A stretch of 64,000 nucleotides of DNA from Nocardia veterana NBRC 100344 (GCF_000308855.1 NZ_BAGM01000067.1:19807-83806), one strand, 5' to 3'; shown: positions 1 through 8,600, counted from the stretch's first letter. Numbers and translations are program-made. Notes: generated by a model not told the origin, from the letters alone.

Positions 1-636
1 GCTGGTGCGTTCGAGATCGCGGTCCAGGCAGTACCCGCAGACCGTTCGGCGCCGGGTCGGCCACCGCAGTTCGGGCGGCAGGTAGGAGCGGTTGGAGTAC
101 CAGATCCCGCCGACCCACAGACCAGCGTGCTCACCGAACAGGTAGGCGGTGTGGGCGTAGGCGGGGTCGACGGTCAAGATCACCAGCTTGCTCGGCCCCA
201 ACCAGCCAGCGAGTCCGCGCGCGCCGGCGGCGGTGTCGATCGGCCCGAACGGTTGCCTCGGCAGGTAGTCCTCGGCCGCGATCCGGGTATCCGAGCGTCG
301 GTCGAACGCACGCGGATGTACCCGTTTGGGCAGAGTGCTGTTGTGCGCCAACACTGTTCGACGGTCACCACCGAGACGGAAGGGATGACAGTTGGACAGC
401 TCGACCGCACCGCGGGTGGCGTAGCGGGAATGGAACAACGCCGGACCGTCCGGGTGCTCGGCGCGGGTACGGGAGAACGCGTCGATGACGGTGTCGGCGT
501 TCATACCGTGCCCGGTGATGATGCGGCCGCGGGTGACGATCGCGAAGCCGTGACCGTCCGGGTTCGCCTCCGCCCCGAACCGCAACGCCCCCAGGTCGGG
601 GACGACGCGGGCGGGGTAGTAGGTCAGCAGGCACAT
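1..636 (-). CDS. Class II glutamine amidotransferase (partial, runs off left edge)
   Basis: The first 212 codons are visible; the frame is still open at base 1. It begins Met-Cys, so Cys2 would be the N-terminal nucleophile of an Ntn-type glutamine amidotransferase once Met is removed. The family motifs follow in order: NPDGHGF at 25-31, HSRYATRG at 69-76, NCHPF at 82-86, LAHNS at 96-100 and SDTR at 115-118. Such domains release ammonia from glutamine for a partner ligase or transferase. A CGYC pair near residue 200 suggests a C-terminal zinc site, but the rest is missing. The start overlaps the end of the upstream amidoligase gene by 13 bases, so the two are probably translationally coupled and act together. 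The biochemical product is unknown. Confidence 0.85.
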   Translation of the reverse strand, partial: MCLLTYYPARVVPDLGALRFGAEANPDGHGFAIVTRGRIITGHGMNADTVIDAFSRTRAEHPDGPALFHSRYATRGAVELSNCHPFRLGGDRRTVLAHNSTLPKRVHPRAFDRRSDTRIAAEDYLPRQPFGPIDTAAGARGLAGWLGPSKLVILTVDPAYAHTAYLFGEHAGLWVGGIWYSNRSYLPPELRWPTRRRTVCGYCLDRDLERTS

Positions 637-1817
637 TGCAGGTTCTCCATCTCCGCGGCCAGCGGCCTGTAGTCGGGGCGTGTAGCGACCCAGGCGGCGA
701 AACGAGCCCAGTCCCAGGCGCCGGCGCGGATATCGGCGACCCGCAGCCCGCGGGTGTAGTCGATGGAGGCGGCGGTGAACGCGAGTGCGGCCTGCACCTG
801 CTGCACATCCAGAGAACTGGCGAACACCCGCACCTCCAAGGTGTTTCGCGGCAACGGGTTGATCGCCTGGTATCGCTCCAGGCCCAACGCGTGCTGCGGG
901 CCCTTGGCGGTATGGCGGGCCCGCGCGCGGGCGATGCTGTCGAACTGGGCGTAGTGCGTGCGGCGGCGCGCCAACCGGGCGACTGCGGTTTCGTTGCGGT
1001 ACAACAGTTTCAGCCACCGATACACATGCGCGGGGTTGTCGAAACCGGCCCGGCTGGCATGCACGTGCAGGCCCACCGACGCGTCGGCCTCACACCCGAG
1101 CCGGCGCAACTGGTCGAGCAACGGCCAAGGAAATGCCTCGATCGCGTACCGGTAGGACATCGGGTGGCTGACGAGCTCGAATCCGCACGGCCTGATGGAC
1201 GAGTCGCGCTTCAAATATCCCAGGTGGCCGAGGTGGTCGGTGGCGAGTGCGGCGCAGGTGGCGACGCGGTGTTCGGGGACGATGATCTCCAACTCGAGGC
1301 CGAGGTAGAGGGGGCCGGTGCCGTGGAAGCGGGGGTCGGGGCGGTAGGTGTAGTTCCACACCTGCCCGTGGTGGGCGCAGGCCTCGCACCGGTGCCCGGG
1401 TTGGACGAGGGTGCCGCAGTCTGGGCAAGCGCGAAATTGTGTAGCGCAGCGCGGGCAGGCGCGGTGCCCGCCTGAGATGTAGCGGCTGTCGGCACTGAAC
1501 CGCCCGCAGCTGAAACACGCGGCGAACAACGCGCCCGCGCAGCGTGCGCACACCGGGTGATCGGTGTCGGTGCGCAAGTGCGGGCCAGTCAACGCCCGGC
1601 ACGACACACACCCCGCCCACCCGGTCAAGCAGTGAGCACACAACTCGGATTCCTCAGCCGTGCGAGTCAACCGCAGTGAGGGGGCCCGGCAGTGGTCGCA
1701 GCGAGGGAGCTGTTGCCAACATGACTCGCAGACAGCGGCATTCGCGATGCACAGCTCCGTTTCGGACGCCGCGCCATCACACACCGCGCACGACGGGCCG
1801 AGGATCGGATCGGTCAT
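624..1817 (-). CDS. Cys-rich amidoligase-like protein
   Basis: This is a 397-residue protein. Residues 1-150 hold 21 cysteines, mostly as CxxC pairs, which looks like an array of zinc ribbons or knuckles. Residues 170-335 carry the marks of the glutamine-synthetase-fold amidoligase family: GLELE at 173-177, KRDSS at 203-207, ELVSHP at 214-219, LHVHAS at 250-255 and EVRVF at 328-332. Such enzymes are predicted to make amide bonds from a carboxylate, an amine and ATP. A downstream class II amidotransferase overlaps its 3' end and could feed it ammonia. The start at 1817 is chosen because GGAGGG lies 11 bases upstream; a Met seven codons earlier would put that site inside the gene. The substrate is unknown; the zinc array could bind nucleic acid or protein. 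Confidence 0.75.
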   Translation of the reverse strand: MTDPILGPSCAVCDGAASETELCIANAAVCESCWQQLPRCDHCRAPSLRLTRTAEESELCAHCLTGWAGCVSCRALTGPHLRTDTDHPVCARCAGALFAACFSCGRFSADSRYISGGHRACPRCATQFRACPDCGTLVQPGHRCEACAHHGQVWNYTYRPDPRFHGTGPLYLGLELEIIVPEHRVATCAALATDHLGHLGYLKRDSSIRPCGFELVSHPMSYRYAIEAFPWPLLDQLRRLGCEADASVGLHVHASRAGFDNPAHVYRWLKLLYRNETAVARLARRRTHYAQFDSIARARARHTAKGPQHALGLERYQAINPLPRNTLEVRVFASSLDVQQVQAALAFTAASIDYTRGLRVADIRAGAWDWARFAAWVATRPDYRPLAAEMENLQCAC

Positions 1818-1941
1818 GAACACACACACCCTCCACAACAGAAGCGCCGGCCGACAAAGGGAGTCGACCGGCGCGGAACATGGACAGGAACAGAGGCAAG
1901 CCGAGAAAAGGTGAGCAGTCGATGGAAACTGCGGCTCTCGG

Positions 1942-2517
1942 TCAGGCGGCCAGGCTGGGACGGGCGTATTCGCAGTCGTCGGCGGGTTGGCCGTGGTGGC
2001 GGCCCGGACAGTCGACAGACCGCAGGACGCGGTCGGCCACGGACAGGCGGGTGCGTGTCTCGGCTTCCAGATCGTCGATGCGCGACTTGGCTATGGCTTC
2101 GTAGTGTTCGTGTGAACAGGTCACCGATTCCAGGTCCGGGAATCCGGCCTGGATCCACATGCGTACGTAGAGGCCGAATCCAGCGGTGTTAAGTGGGGCT
2201 TTCTGGCTTGCGTGCATGACCGCGAGCGCGACCTCGGCTGCGGTCCCCGGCGTCGGCGACAGGCCTGCGGCGACGCGGTCGAGCAGTTCACGGCAGTGCG
2301 AGCGGAACACGAATTCCTGACGCATCCGCTCATGGGTCGGCATCAACAATGCGAACGAGTGGTAGAGGGCGTTGCGGTGGCGGGGGTGGCGTCGTTGCGC
2401 GCGGGCGATTTCGTCCTCGGCCCAGTCGATCTGCTCGAACACCGGCTCGAGATCGGACAAACACCGAGATACCATCGACGCGACATCAGCGACATCAGCG
2501 GGCTGGGTTTCGGTCAC
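1942..2517 (-). CDS. Hypothetical protein of the mobile element
   Basis: This is a 191-residue soluble protein of unknown family. It is acidic at the N-terminus and has predicted helical segments (for example the WAEDEIARAQRR stretch) and a Cys-His-rich C-terminus. The GTG start at 2517 is favoured because AAAGGAG lies 5 bases upstream; in-frame sequence further upstream reads as low-complexity arginine-rich noise. It lies 124 bases upstream of the amidoligase gene on the same strand, so it may be the first gene of that transcription unit. It is divergent from the gene at 2702, with 184 bases of shared regulatory space. No catalytic motif is visible and no function is assigned. Confidence 0.6.
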   Translation of the reverse strand: MTETQPADVADVASMVSRCLSDLEPVFEQIDWAEDEIARAQRRHPRHRNALYHSFALLMPTHERMRQEFVFRSHCRELLDRVAAGLSPTPGTAAEVALAVMHASQKAPLNTAGFGLYVRMWIQAGFPDLESVTCSHEHYEAIAKSRIDDLEAETRTRLSVADRVLRSVDCPGRHHGQPADDCEYARPSLAA

Positions 2518-2701
2518 AGGGGCTCCTTTTGACAGCAGGGGCAGGAGAGAAGGACAGGCAAGGCGTAGCCGCGAGTCGCCGTACGGCGTCGCCGCCTCGA
2601 CCGCGTTGCTGCGGACGCGGCGGCGCCAGGTCGTCGGCGTTGGGCGTATCGTTGAACTGCGAGGAACGGTCGATCTCACCCAGAATTTGGGAGATCCCGA
2701 C

Positions 2702-3187
2702 ATGAACGACCCCCGCACAAGCAGAAGCGCACGCGGGCAAGACGCTGGGGAACTTGCTGCGCGGCTACATCATTCGCGGGAAGTGATGGATCGCCGCCGT
2801 GCGGTCGAACGTCAACGCGAACAGATCGTCAGCGACGCCGTACGAGAGTATTGGTTAGCGTGGCAATCGATTTCAAAGATTGAACAACGCCGCGACCGCC
2901 GCATCCGAGCGTTGCACGACAAGATTGGTCACCTCGAACAGGCCGCTGCAACCGACATCGCGGTGCACCAAACTAGGCAGACTGCGGCCGTGGCGCGCAT
3001 GAATGAGCACGGATGCAGCACCGACGACATCGCCGAACTACTCGAAATCAGCGTCAAGGCCGCGCGGCAACTACTTGCCGCCGGGCGGGCAGAGCCCGAA
3101 CCAGGCGCGCAGACGGCACATCCTGAGAGCGAGCCACCGCTCAACGAGCTGCAGCGGTCCGTGGAATCGGCAGAACAATCGCCCTAA
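2702..3187 (+). CDS. Hypothetical coiled-coil/HTH-like protein
   Basis: This is a 161-residue charged protein. Residues 20-90 are rich in Arg, Glu and Gln with few helix breakers, which suggests a long helix or coiled coil. Residues about 100-125 (DDIAELLEISVKAARQLLA) resemble a helix-turn-helix of the kind that pairs 'DIAELL' with a recognition helix. The tail is Pro/Glu-rich and probably disordered. GGGAG lies 8 bases before the ATG. It is transcribed divergently from the 1942-2517 gene. A DNA-binding role in the mobile element is an inference; no named family was recognised. Confidence 0.6.
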   Translation: MNDPRTSRSARGQDAGELAARLHHSREVMDRRRAVERQREQIVSDAVREYWLAWQSISKIEQRRDRRIRALHDKIGHLEQAAATDIAVHQTRQTAAVARMNEHGCSTDDIAELLEISVKAARQLLAAGRAEPEPGAQTAHPESEPPLNELQRSVESAEQSP

Positions 3188-3293
3188 CTGGCAGCCTGGA
3201 AGTGCCTGCTGCCGGGATCGCCGATAGGACGGTGCCCAAGCGGGCAATGCCGGGCCTACCGCAGTGAAGTCCTAAGAGCGTGTTTACGGCCGA

Positions 3294-3905
3294 TCACGCG
3301 TCGTTGAGGTAGCCCCCGGCGTTCCAGACGATCCCCTGGAAACCGCCTGGGGGAACCGGATGTCGCACCGGGACTCCAGCGGCGGGCGCGAAGGGCCAAA
3401 AGCACGTGCCACATCGATGACAGTACATCCCGGCGCGCCACACCGCATAAGCCGCAGGCGCGCCTCGGCGAATTCGGGCCGACCGTCGCAGTCTCCGGAA
3501 CGCGAACCACAAAATCAGCAACGACGGAAGCGCGAGGAAAAGCGCAAAGCCAAAAGCCCCAATCAAAATCGAAGCAGTCGAGATGTCCGGATGTGGACGG
3601 CTAATCAGCACGCCCCCAGCGACGAAATACACGACCGCAGGCAGGCTCAGCACCACTGCGAGAGTTGTGAGGCGACCAGCACCCCGGAAGCCAGGCTCGG
3701 GCGCGAGTGATTGTGCCAGATAACTGGACTGCGTTCGTTCAACGAGCGAGGAGCCCATGACCGGCACCAGGCCCGACGAACTCACACCGACACCCGAGTA
3801 GTAGTCGGTGCTATATACCGTCGAAGTCCCCGAAGCGCGGATCGCAGGAACGCTCTGTACGCAGTCGTCGTAGCCGCAAGCGGGACAAGAGATATCGACG
3901 CTCAT
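3294..3905 (-). CDS. Zinc-ribbon membrane protein
   Basis: This is a 203-residue protein that starts MSVDISCPACG. It has a CPACGYDDC motif at residues 7-15, two hydrophobic segments at about 78-100 and 112-137, then a basic stretch and a second CHRCGTC motif near 175. The two Cys pairs could form one split zinc ribbon or two half sites facing the cytoplasm on either side of a two-pass membrane hairpin. GGAGGGG is 9 bases before the start. The start codon overlaps the stop of the upstream small gene as ATGA, so they are probably co-translated. No enzymatic motif is seen. Similar zinc-ribbon/TM proteins are common hypotheticals on actinobacterial elements. Confidence 0.65.
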   Translation of the reverse strand: MSVDISCPACGYDDCVQSVPAIRASGTSTVYSTDYYSGVGVSSSGLVPVMGSSLVERTQSSYLAQSLAPEPGFRGAGRLTTLAVVLSLPAVVYFVAGGVLISRPHPDISTASILIGAFGFALFLALPSLLILWFAFRRLRRSARIRRGAPAAYAVWRAGMYCHRCGTCFWPFAPAAGVPVRHPVPPGGFQGIVWNAGGYLNDA

Positions 3906-4141
3906 GAGGTTTCGATCCCCTCCGACCGCCGCTGCGCCAGGAAGATCGCAGGTGCGCAACAACGTCTCTGCTCGTAGCCGATGGCGAGATGGTTGCTTCC
4001 ATCGAACACCTCCACTCCGAGCCTGTCGATAGGTAAAACGAACAGTTGTGTCGCGCATCGGTCATGTACCTCCTCACCTGTGACAGGAATGTGGCACACC
4101 TCACGTAGAGCGCGGTGGAGGTCTCCGCTCGTCATCTGCAT
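3902..4141 (-). CDS. Small hypothetical protein coupled to the zinc-ribbon membrane protein
   Basis: This reading frame of 79 residues (from the ATG at 4141) ends in a TGA that overlaps the ATG of the zinc-ribbon membrane gene. Such 4-base overlaps are a good sign that the upstream frame is translated. The sequence has a plausible soluble composition, with a central LPIDRLGVEVFDGSNHLA stretch. The start is uncertain: only a weak GGA lies upstream, and an ATG at 4135 is also possible. The frame stays open further upstream, but the composition there looks non-coding. The family is not recognised. Confidence 0.45.
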   Translation of the reverse strand: MQMTSGDLHRALREVCHIPVTGEEVHDRCATQLFVLPIDRLGVEVFDGSNHLAIGYEQRRCCAPAIFLAQRRSEGIETS

Positions 4142-4587
4142 GAATTCCGTGAATCCAGGTCGCGTCTGGGTGTTGTTAGCCAAGTACCTCTGTCCCGTCC
4201 CTGGAATCCATCCCAGTCGGCAGGTCGTAACCCGCTGGGCAAGCCGCAGTAGGAGTCGGAGACACCGAATCGGAACTCGCTGTGACGGAACGTTGTTGGC
4301 GATACGGCGGTGGGGTTGTCGAGTGTGCGCAATCGCGGTGGCGGTGTGACTCTGCCGCCACGGTTGGTGACGCGAGGCGTGGGCCAAGCTGTCCAACAGC
4401 GTATCGGGATACGTCGCGATAGATGGGACCTTCGAATCCTGGGCTCACCGCCGGGGGGGTGCTTCGGCTCGGGTAAGTGCGCAATACGAATAACAACTGC
4501 GTCTCGTGGCTGCTTGGGGGGCGCGTCGAGCGTATGGTGGCGACTGCGAGGAACTGAACGGTCTCATGACATGTCGGGAGGCATGTA

Positions 4588-4776
4588 GTGTCCGTGCTTT
4601 GTCCTTGTAGCGGGAAAGTTGGATTCCCGCCGTCGAATGTGGGCTCAGAACCTCCACACCTCTATGCTTGTTCGCCTGGATGGCCATTCCGCCGAGGCAC
4701 CAGTATCTCTGTGCGACTGAAGCTCTCTGTGCGATTTGAGCGCAGATTGACCAAGTGGCCATGGGGCTCGAGGTGA
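4588..4776 (+). CDS. Possible small ORF ahead of the excisionase gene
   Basis: This GTG-initiated frame of 62 codons has GGGAGG six bases upstream and ends seven bases before the excisionase start, overlapping that gene's ribosome site. Spacing and signal suggest a translated leader or a small gene. The peptide (a CPCSGK motif near the start, a basic C-terminus) matches nothing I recognise and could equally be chance. Confidence 0.25.
   Translation: MSVLCPCSGKVGFPPSNVGSEPPHLYACSPGWPFRRGTSISVRLKLSVRFERRLTKWPWGSR
4706..4734. repeat. Direct repeat, candidate operator upstream of the excisionase gene
   Basis: The 11-mer TCTCTGTGCGA occurs at 4706-4716 and again at 4724-4734. The 18-base spacing puts both copies on a similar helical face. 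The repeat sits 50-78 bases before the excisionase start, a suitable place for an excisionase or repressor to bind. Function is inferred from position only. Confidence 0.35.
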
Positions 4777-4783
4777 TGCGCCG

Positions 4784-4972
4784 ATGACGGCGGACGAGGT
4801 GTGGCTCACGACAGATGAAGTAGCCGCGCGCTTGAAGATCCCGAAAAAGACTCTCGCCGTCTGGGCGTCGCTGGACCGGGGGCCTCGATACGTACGGATG
4901 GGGAAGTATCGCCGCTATCGACTTCAGGATGTCGTGGCGTGGGAGCAGGAACAACTGGACGACGCCGGCTGA
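4784..4972 (+). CDS. Excisionase-like helix-turn-helix protein
   Basis: This is a 62-residue protein of the winged-helix/MerR-like DNA-binding type (HTH_17). The pattern 'LTTDEVAARLKIPKKTL...WASLDRGPRYVRMGKYRRYR...DVVAWEQEQ' is typical: an N-terminal helix-turn-helix, then a wing with the conserved Gly-Pro and Arg-Tyr residues. Such proteins steer integrase towards excision or regulate the element. GAGGTG lies 8 bases before the ATG. It is 137 bases upstream of the integrase on the same strand, the usual xis-int order of actinobacterial integrative elements. Confidence 0.85.
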   Translation: MTADEVWLTTDEVAARLKIPKKTLAVWASLDRGPRYVRMGKYRRYRLQDVVAWEQEQLDDAG

Positions 4973-5109
4973 CACCGCAGCGGTGATCGGACCCCCAATC
5001 TGTCCATAGCTAATATCTAGCAACAAGAATGATCTTGAAACTAGAGCCATGAGTGTGTTCATTGAACCTGTCCGAGTGTGGAGTTGGTTCGATCTGAAGG
5101 GTTGAAAAG

Positions 5110-6312
5110 GTGGCACATATACAGAGACGTGTCCGAGGGCGAACGGTGAGTTATGTAGTTCGCTGGGTTGATCCAGACGGAAATGAGAAGTCGGAATCAT
5201 TCGCCAAACGTGGCCGGTACGACCTCCCCGGCACAGCCGAGCACTACAAGCATCAGTTGGAAAAGCGGATGGCTCGGGGCATGTACGTGGATCCGGACCT
5301 CGCGAAGGTGTCTTTGCGGGTCGAGGTCGAGAAATGGGTTCGGCGAGCGCGGACGGAAACGACCCGCTATCAGCGCAGAAATTTCGCCAACAACCTCGGG
5401 GAGTTGGCCCCGATGGCGATCGGTGCAATCCGACCTTCTGACATCCGAGACTGGCTCGACCACCTTCGTCTGGGCCGGCCGTGGTGTCGCGGCCGGGCTC
5501 TGGGGGAGAACTCGGTGGCCTTACATTTCCAGTTTCTGTTCACCGTGTTGAACATTGCAGCCGAAGATGGGGTACTGGCGGTGAACCCGTGCCGCAAGGT
5601 GGAGCGACCGGCTCGCCCCGACGCGGAGAAGACGCCCGCTGAAGTGTTGACGGTCGAGCAGATCCGCTCGCTGATTCAGTGCTCGAATCGGCAGACCGGA
5701 TGCATGATGCTGCTGACCGCCCAAACTGGCCTGCGCCCGAGTGAGGTTGCTGGACTGAGAGTGTGCGACATCGACTTCCTGCGCAGGAAGGTGTATGTAG
5801 TCCAGCAGGCCAACCACTTTCGCGGCCGGCCGCCCACGGCCCGATTGAAGACACCGCGGAGCAAGCGCACCGTGCCACTGCCCGCGGAAGCGAATCATGA
5901 ACTCAGTGCCTTCCTCGCCACGGTTGAGCGAGGCAGGAACGATCTGCTGTTCTATACCAGAGTGGGGCGCCCGTGGTCTGCCGACGGAATGGGGCAGCGA
6001 TTTCGCGAGATCGCCGTCAAGGCCGGCGTTCCGAAAGGGTTCACCTGGCACGATTTGCGGCACTTCTACGCCTCGGCGCTGATCGCCAAGGGCGCCTCGG
6101 TCAAGACCGTGCAGATGCGATTGGGCCACGCGAGCGCGAACGTGACCCTGCAGGTCTACACGCATCTGTGGCCCGATCACGACTCCCACACCGTCTCCGC
6201 GATCGACGACATCTTCACCTCGGAGAACGGTAACCCCCCGGGGGTACCGGGAAAAATCGACCCCGATTTCGGTGAGAGACGGGACGGAGACGGGACAGCG
6301 GCCGCATCCTGA
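5110..6312 (+). CDS. Tyrosine recombinase/integrase
   Basis: This is a 400-residue site-specific integrase. It has an N-terminal arm-binding region (about 1-65), a SAM-like core-binding domain (about 65-165) and a C-terminal catalytic domain. All catalytic residues are visible: Arg209 in TGLRPSE, Lys247, His314 and Arg317 in WHDLRH, His340 in LGHAS and the nucleophile Tyr350 in VYTHL. It appears intact and functional. The GTG start follows GAAGGG. Its 3' end lies 28 bases from the convergent end of a host acyl-CoA dehydrogenase gene. No tRNA is present at this junction, so the attachment site may be in that gene's 3' end. The C-terminal 35 residues after VYTHL are low-complexity. Confidence 0.95.
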   Translation: MAHIQRRVRGRTVSYVVRWVDPDGNEKSESFAKRGRYDLPGTAEHYKHQLEKRMARGMYVDPDLAKVSLRVEVEKWVRRARTETTRYQRRNFANNLGELAPMAIGAIRPSDIRDWLDHLRLGRPWCRGRALGENSVALHFQFLFTVLNIAAEDGVLAVNPCRKVERPARPDAEKTPAEVLTVEQIRSLIQCSNRQTGCMMLLTAQTGLRPSEVAGLRVCDIDFLRRKVYVVQQANHFRGRPPTARLKTPRSKRTVPLPAEANHELSAFLATVERGRNDLLFYTRVGRPWSADGMGQRFREIAVKAGVPKGFTWHDLRHFYASALIAKGASVKTVQMRLGHASANVTLQVYTHLWPDHDSHTVSAIDDIFTSENGNPPGVPGKIDPDFGERRDGDGTAAAS

Positions 6313-6340
6313 CCCCGAAAACCACCTCTCACCAGGCGTT

Positions 6341-7486
6341 CTACAAGCTGCGCCCGATAATCAGCTTCATGATTTCGTTCGTCCCGCCGTAGATCTTCTG
6401 GATTCGGGCGTCGGTGAATACGCGGGAGATCGGATACTCCGCCATGTACCCGTAGCCGCCGAACAGCTGCAGGCATTCGTCGGCCACGCGGCACTGCTGT
6501 TCGGTCAGCCACCATTTCGCCTTCGCGGCGGTGGGGATGTCGAGTTCGCCGTGCAGGTGTTTGGCCACGCAGTCGTCGAGGAAAGCCCAGGCGACCGAGG
6601 CGATCGTGTCGCATTCGGCGAGGGTGAACTGGGTGTTCTGGAAATTGAAGATCGGTTTGCCGAAGGCCTGGCGCTCCTTGGTGTAGGCCACCGTCATCTC
6701 GACCGTCTTCTCGATGGCCGCGGCGGCCGCCACCGCCAGGATCAGGCGCTCCTGCGGCAGCTGCTGCATGAGCTGAACGAAGCCGGTGCCTTCGGCGGCG
6801 CCGAGCAGATTCGACTTCGGCACCCGCACCCCGTCGAAGAACAGTTCGCAGGTGTCCTGGCCGTGCTGGCCGACCTTCTCCAGGTTGCGTCCGCGCCGGA
6901 AACCCTCGCGATCGGTCTCCACCACGATCAGCGAAACCGATTCGGCGCCTTTACCTTCCGAGGTCTTGGCGGCGACGATCACGAGGTCGGCGAGCAGGCC
7001 GTTGGAGATGAAGGTCTTGGCGCCGTCGATGACGTAGTGGTCGCCGTCGGCGACCGCGCGGGTACGGATGCTCTGCAGGTCCGAGCCGGTGCCGGGTTCG
7101 GTCATCGCGATGGCGCCGACGATGTCGCCGGACGCCATCTTCGGCAACCAGGCCTGTTTCTGATCCTCGGTGCCGTAGGCGTTGATGTAGTGGGCGACGA
7201 TGGTCGAATGCACCGGGTTGCCGAGACTCGGGGCCATCGCCCGGGTCTGCTCGATCGCGATGACGGCCTCGTGGGCGAACGTGCCGCCGCCACCGCCGTA
7301 TTCCTCGGGAATGGAGATGCACAGCAGCCCCAGCTCGCCGGCGCGATTCCAGATCTCCCGGTCGACGTGGTGCTGACGGCCCCAGCGGTCCTCGTTCGGG
7401 GCGCATTCCTTCTCGAAGAAGCGACGCGCCAGGTCGGTGAGAGCGTCGAGATCTTCGTCCATCCACGGGGACCGATGCACCGGCAC
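6341..7486 (-). CDS. Acyl-CoA dehydrogenase
   Basis: This is a 381-residue FAD-dependent acyl-CoA dehydrogenase for the first step of beta-oxidation. It has the usual N-terminal helical domain, the middle beta-domain signature (AIAMTEPGTGSDLQSI at about 120-135) and the C-terminal helical domain with the QLFGGYGYMAEYP motif and the terminal KIYGGTNEIMK segment. The start is the GTG at 7486, which has AGAGGAG seven bases upstream. In-frame sequence above it runs into the antisense of the AraC gene and is not part of the protein. Its 3' end faces the integrase and ends with the family's conserved tail, so it is not visibly disrupted by the element. Confidence 0.93.
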   Translation of the reverse strand: MPVHRSPWMDEDLDALTDLARRFFEKECAPNEDRWGRQHHVDREIWNRAGELGLLCISIPEEYGGGGGTFAHEAVIAIEQTRAMAPSLGNPVHSTIVAHYINAYGTEDQKQAWLPKMASGDIVGAIAMTEPGTGSDLQSIRTRAVADGDHYVIDGAKTFISNGLLADLVIVAAKTSEGKGAESVSLIVVETDREGFRRGRNLEKVGQHGQDTCELFFDGVRVPKSNLLGAAEGTGFVQLMQQLPQERLILAVAAAAAIEKTVEMTVAYTKERQAFGKPIFNFQNTQFTLAECDTIASVAWAFLDDCVAKHLHGELDIPTAAKAKWWLTEQQCRVADECLQLFGGYGYMAEYPISRVFTDARIQKIYGGTNEIMKLIIGRSL

Positions 7487-7586
7487 GGGGGAACTCCTCT
7501 GTTCGAAAACTGTGCTCACCGTGACGGTAGGAGTGCGGTGCCGACGGAGCCAATGACCGCAGCGCTCGATCTTGTGACCGGATCGC

Positions 7587-8600
7587 TCACGAGGCGGCGC
7601 CCGGACTGCGATAGGAACCGGGCGGGCTGCCGGTCCAGCGCCGAAACGCGCGGGAGAACGCGCTCGGCTCGGAGAAACCGAGCCGCCGCGACAGCGCGCC
7701 GACCGGCTCGCCGCGCACCAGAGCGGCGATCGCCGCATCGCGCAGGATCTGCTCCCGAATCCGGCTGGGGGAGGTGTGCTCGTCGCGCAGTTTGCGGCGC
7801 AGGGTGGCCGGGCTGACGGCGAGTTCGGCGGCGATCTGCTCCACGCTCGGCCACTGCCCCGGCCCACCGCGTTCGAGGATGCGCCGCACCCGCGCCGCGG
7901 TGGACACCGAATAGTCGCCGCGTCCGATCACCGCTTCCGGGGCGTTGCGCAGGAAGCGCATCAGATCGTCCTCGTCGCGCACCAGCGGAGCGGCCAGCAC
8001 TGCGGCATCGAACACCAGCGCGGGGTGCGGTGCCGAAAAGCGCACCGGCGCACCGAAGATCACGTCGTAGTCGTCGAGATCGGCGGGCGGATAGGGGACC
8101 TCGACGCGCAACAGGCGTAGCGAGCCACCTACCGCCCAATCGAGGAACCGGTAGACGACCATCAGCAGGGTGTCGATGATCAGACCGTGCGGATGGCGAA
8201 TATCGGTGATATCGAACGATATTCGCGCCTCCCGACCGTCCGTGGTCAGCTGCAGCGGCGGAAAGCCGGGGAGGGCCTTCTGGAACATCCGGAACCGATG
8301 CAGCGCGGCGGCGATATCGCGGGAACCGAGCAGGGCGAAACAGACCAGCCGGAAGGTGCCGCGTGGCATCGGTCGCCGGCCCAACCCGAACAGCTCGTCA
8401 TCGGTACTGCGCCACAGCTGTTGCACCATGTGCACGGTTTGTCCGACGGTGACGCGGGCCCGGCCCTGGGTGAGCAGCTGCGGTGCGATCCCGGCGTCGG
8501 CGAGCAGTTCGGCGGTGTCCCATCCCCGCCGGCGCGCCAGATCGACGATCGCGTGCACCCGGCCGATGGGCAGGGTGACAGCGGTCGGCGTGGTGGGCAC
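7587..8600 (-). CDS. AraC-family transcriptional regulator
   Basis: This is a 337-residue regulator. Residues about 20-205 match the Arabinose_bd-type sensor domain found in OruR/ArgR-like AraC proteins. Residues about 235-335 form the double helix-turn-helix, with the conserved '[25 protein letters not shown]' ending in paraphrase of the family signature. It lies 100 bases upstream of the acyl-CoA dehydrogenase gene on the same strand, and divergent from the alcohol dehydrogenase, so either neighbour could be its target. The ligand is unknown; relatives often sense fatty-acid or steroid-like compounds. Confidence 0.9.
   Translation of the reverse strand: MPTTPTAVTLPIGRVHAIVDLARRRGWDTAELLADAGIAPQLLTQGRARVTVGQTVHMVQQLWRSTDDELFGLGRRPMPRGTFRLVCFALLGSRDIAAALHRFRMFQKALPGFPPLQLTTDGREARISFDITDIRHPHGLIIDTLLMVVYRFLDWAVGGSLRLLRVEVPYPPADLDDYDVIFGAPVRFSAPHPALVFDAAVLAAPLVRDEDDLMRFLRNAPEAVIGRGDYSVSTAARVRRILERGGPGQWPSVEQIAAELAVSPATLRRKLRDEHTSPSRIREQILRDAAIAALVRGEPVGALSRRLGFSEPSAFSRAFRRWTGSPPGSYRSPGAAS

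Larger units (their letters stand above)
4142..4783. other. Gene-poor stretch upstream of the excisionase gene
   Basis: This 642-base stretch has no well-supported gene. It contains a possible 62-codon frame with a good ribosome site (4588-4776) and an 11-base direct repeat (4706-4734). It may be remodelled or decayed element DNA, and the promoter of the excisionase-integrase unit probably lies here. Confidence 0.5.

Noticed and set aside
6300..6345. A tRNA attachment site beside the integrase
   Set aside because: No tRNA-like arms or T-loop motif is visible at this junction.
6341..7867. Longer acyl-CoA dehydrogenase with 127 extra N-terminal residues
   Set aside because: The extra part is the antisense of the AraC gene. 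A good ribosome site marks the GTG at 7486.
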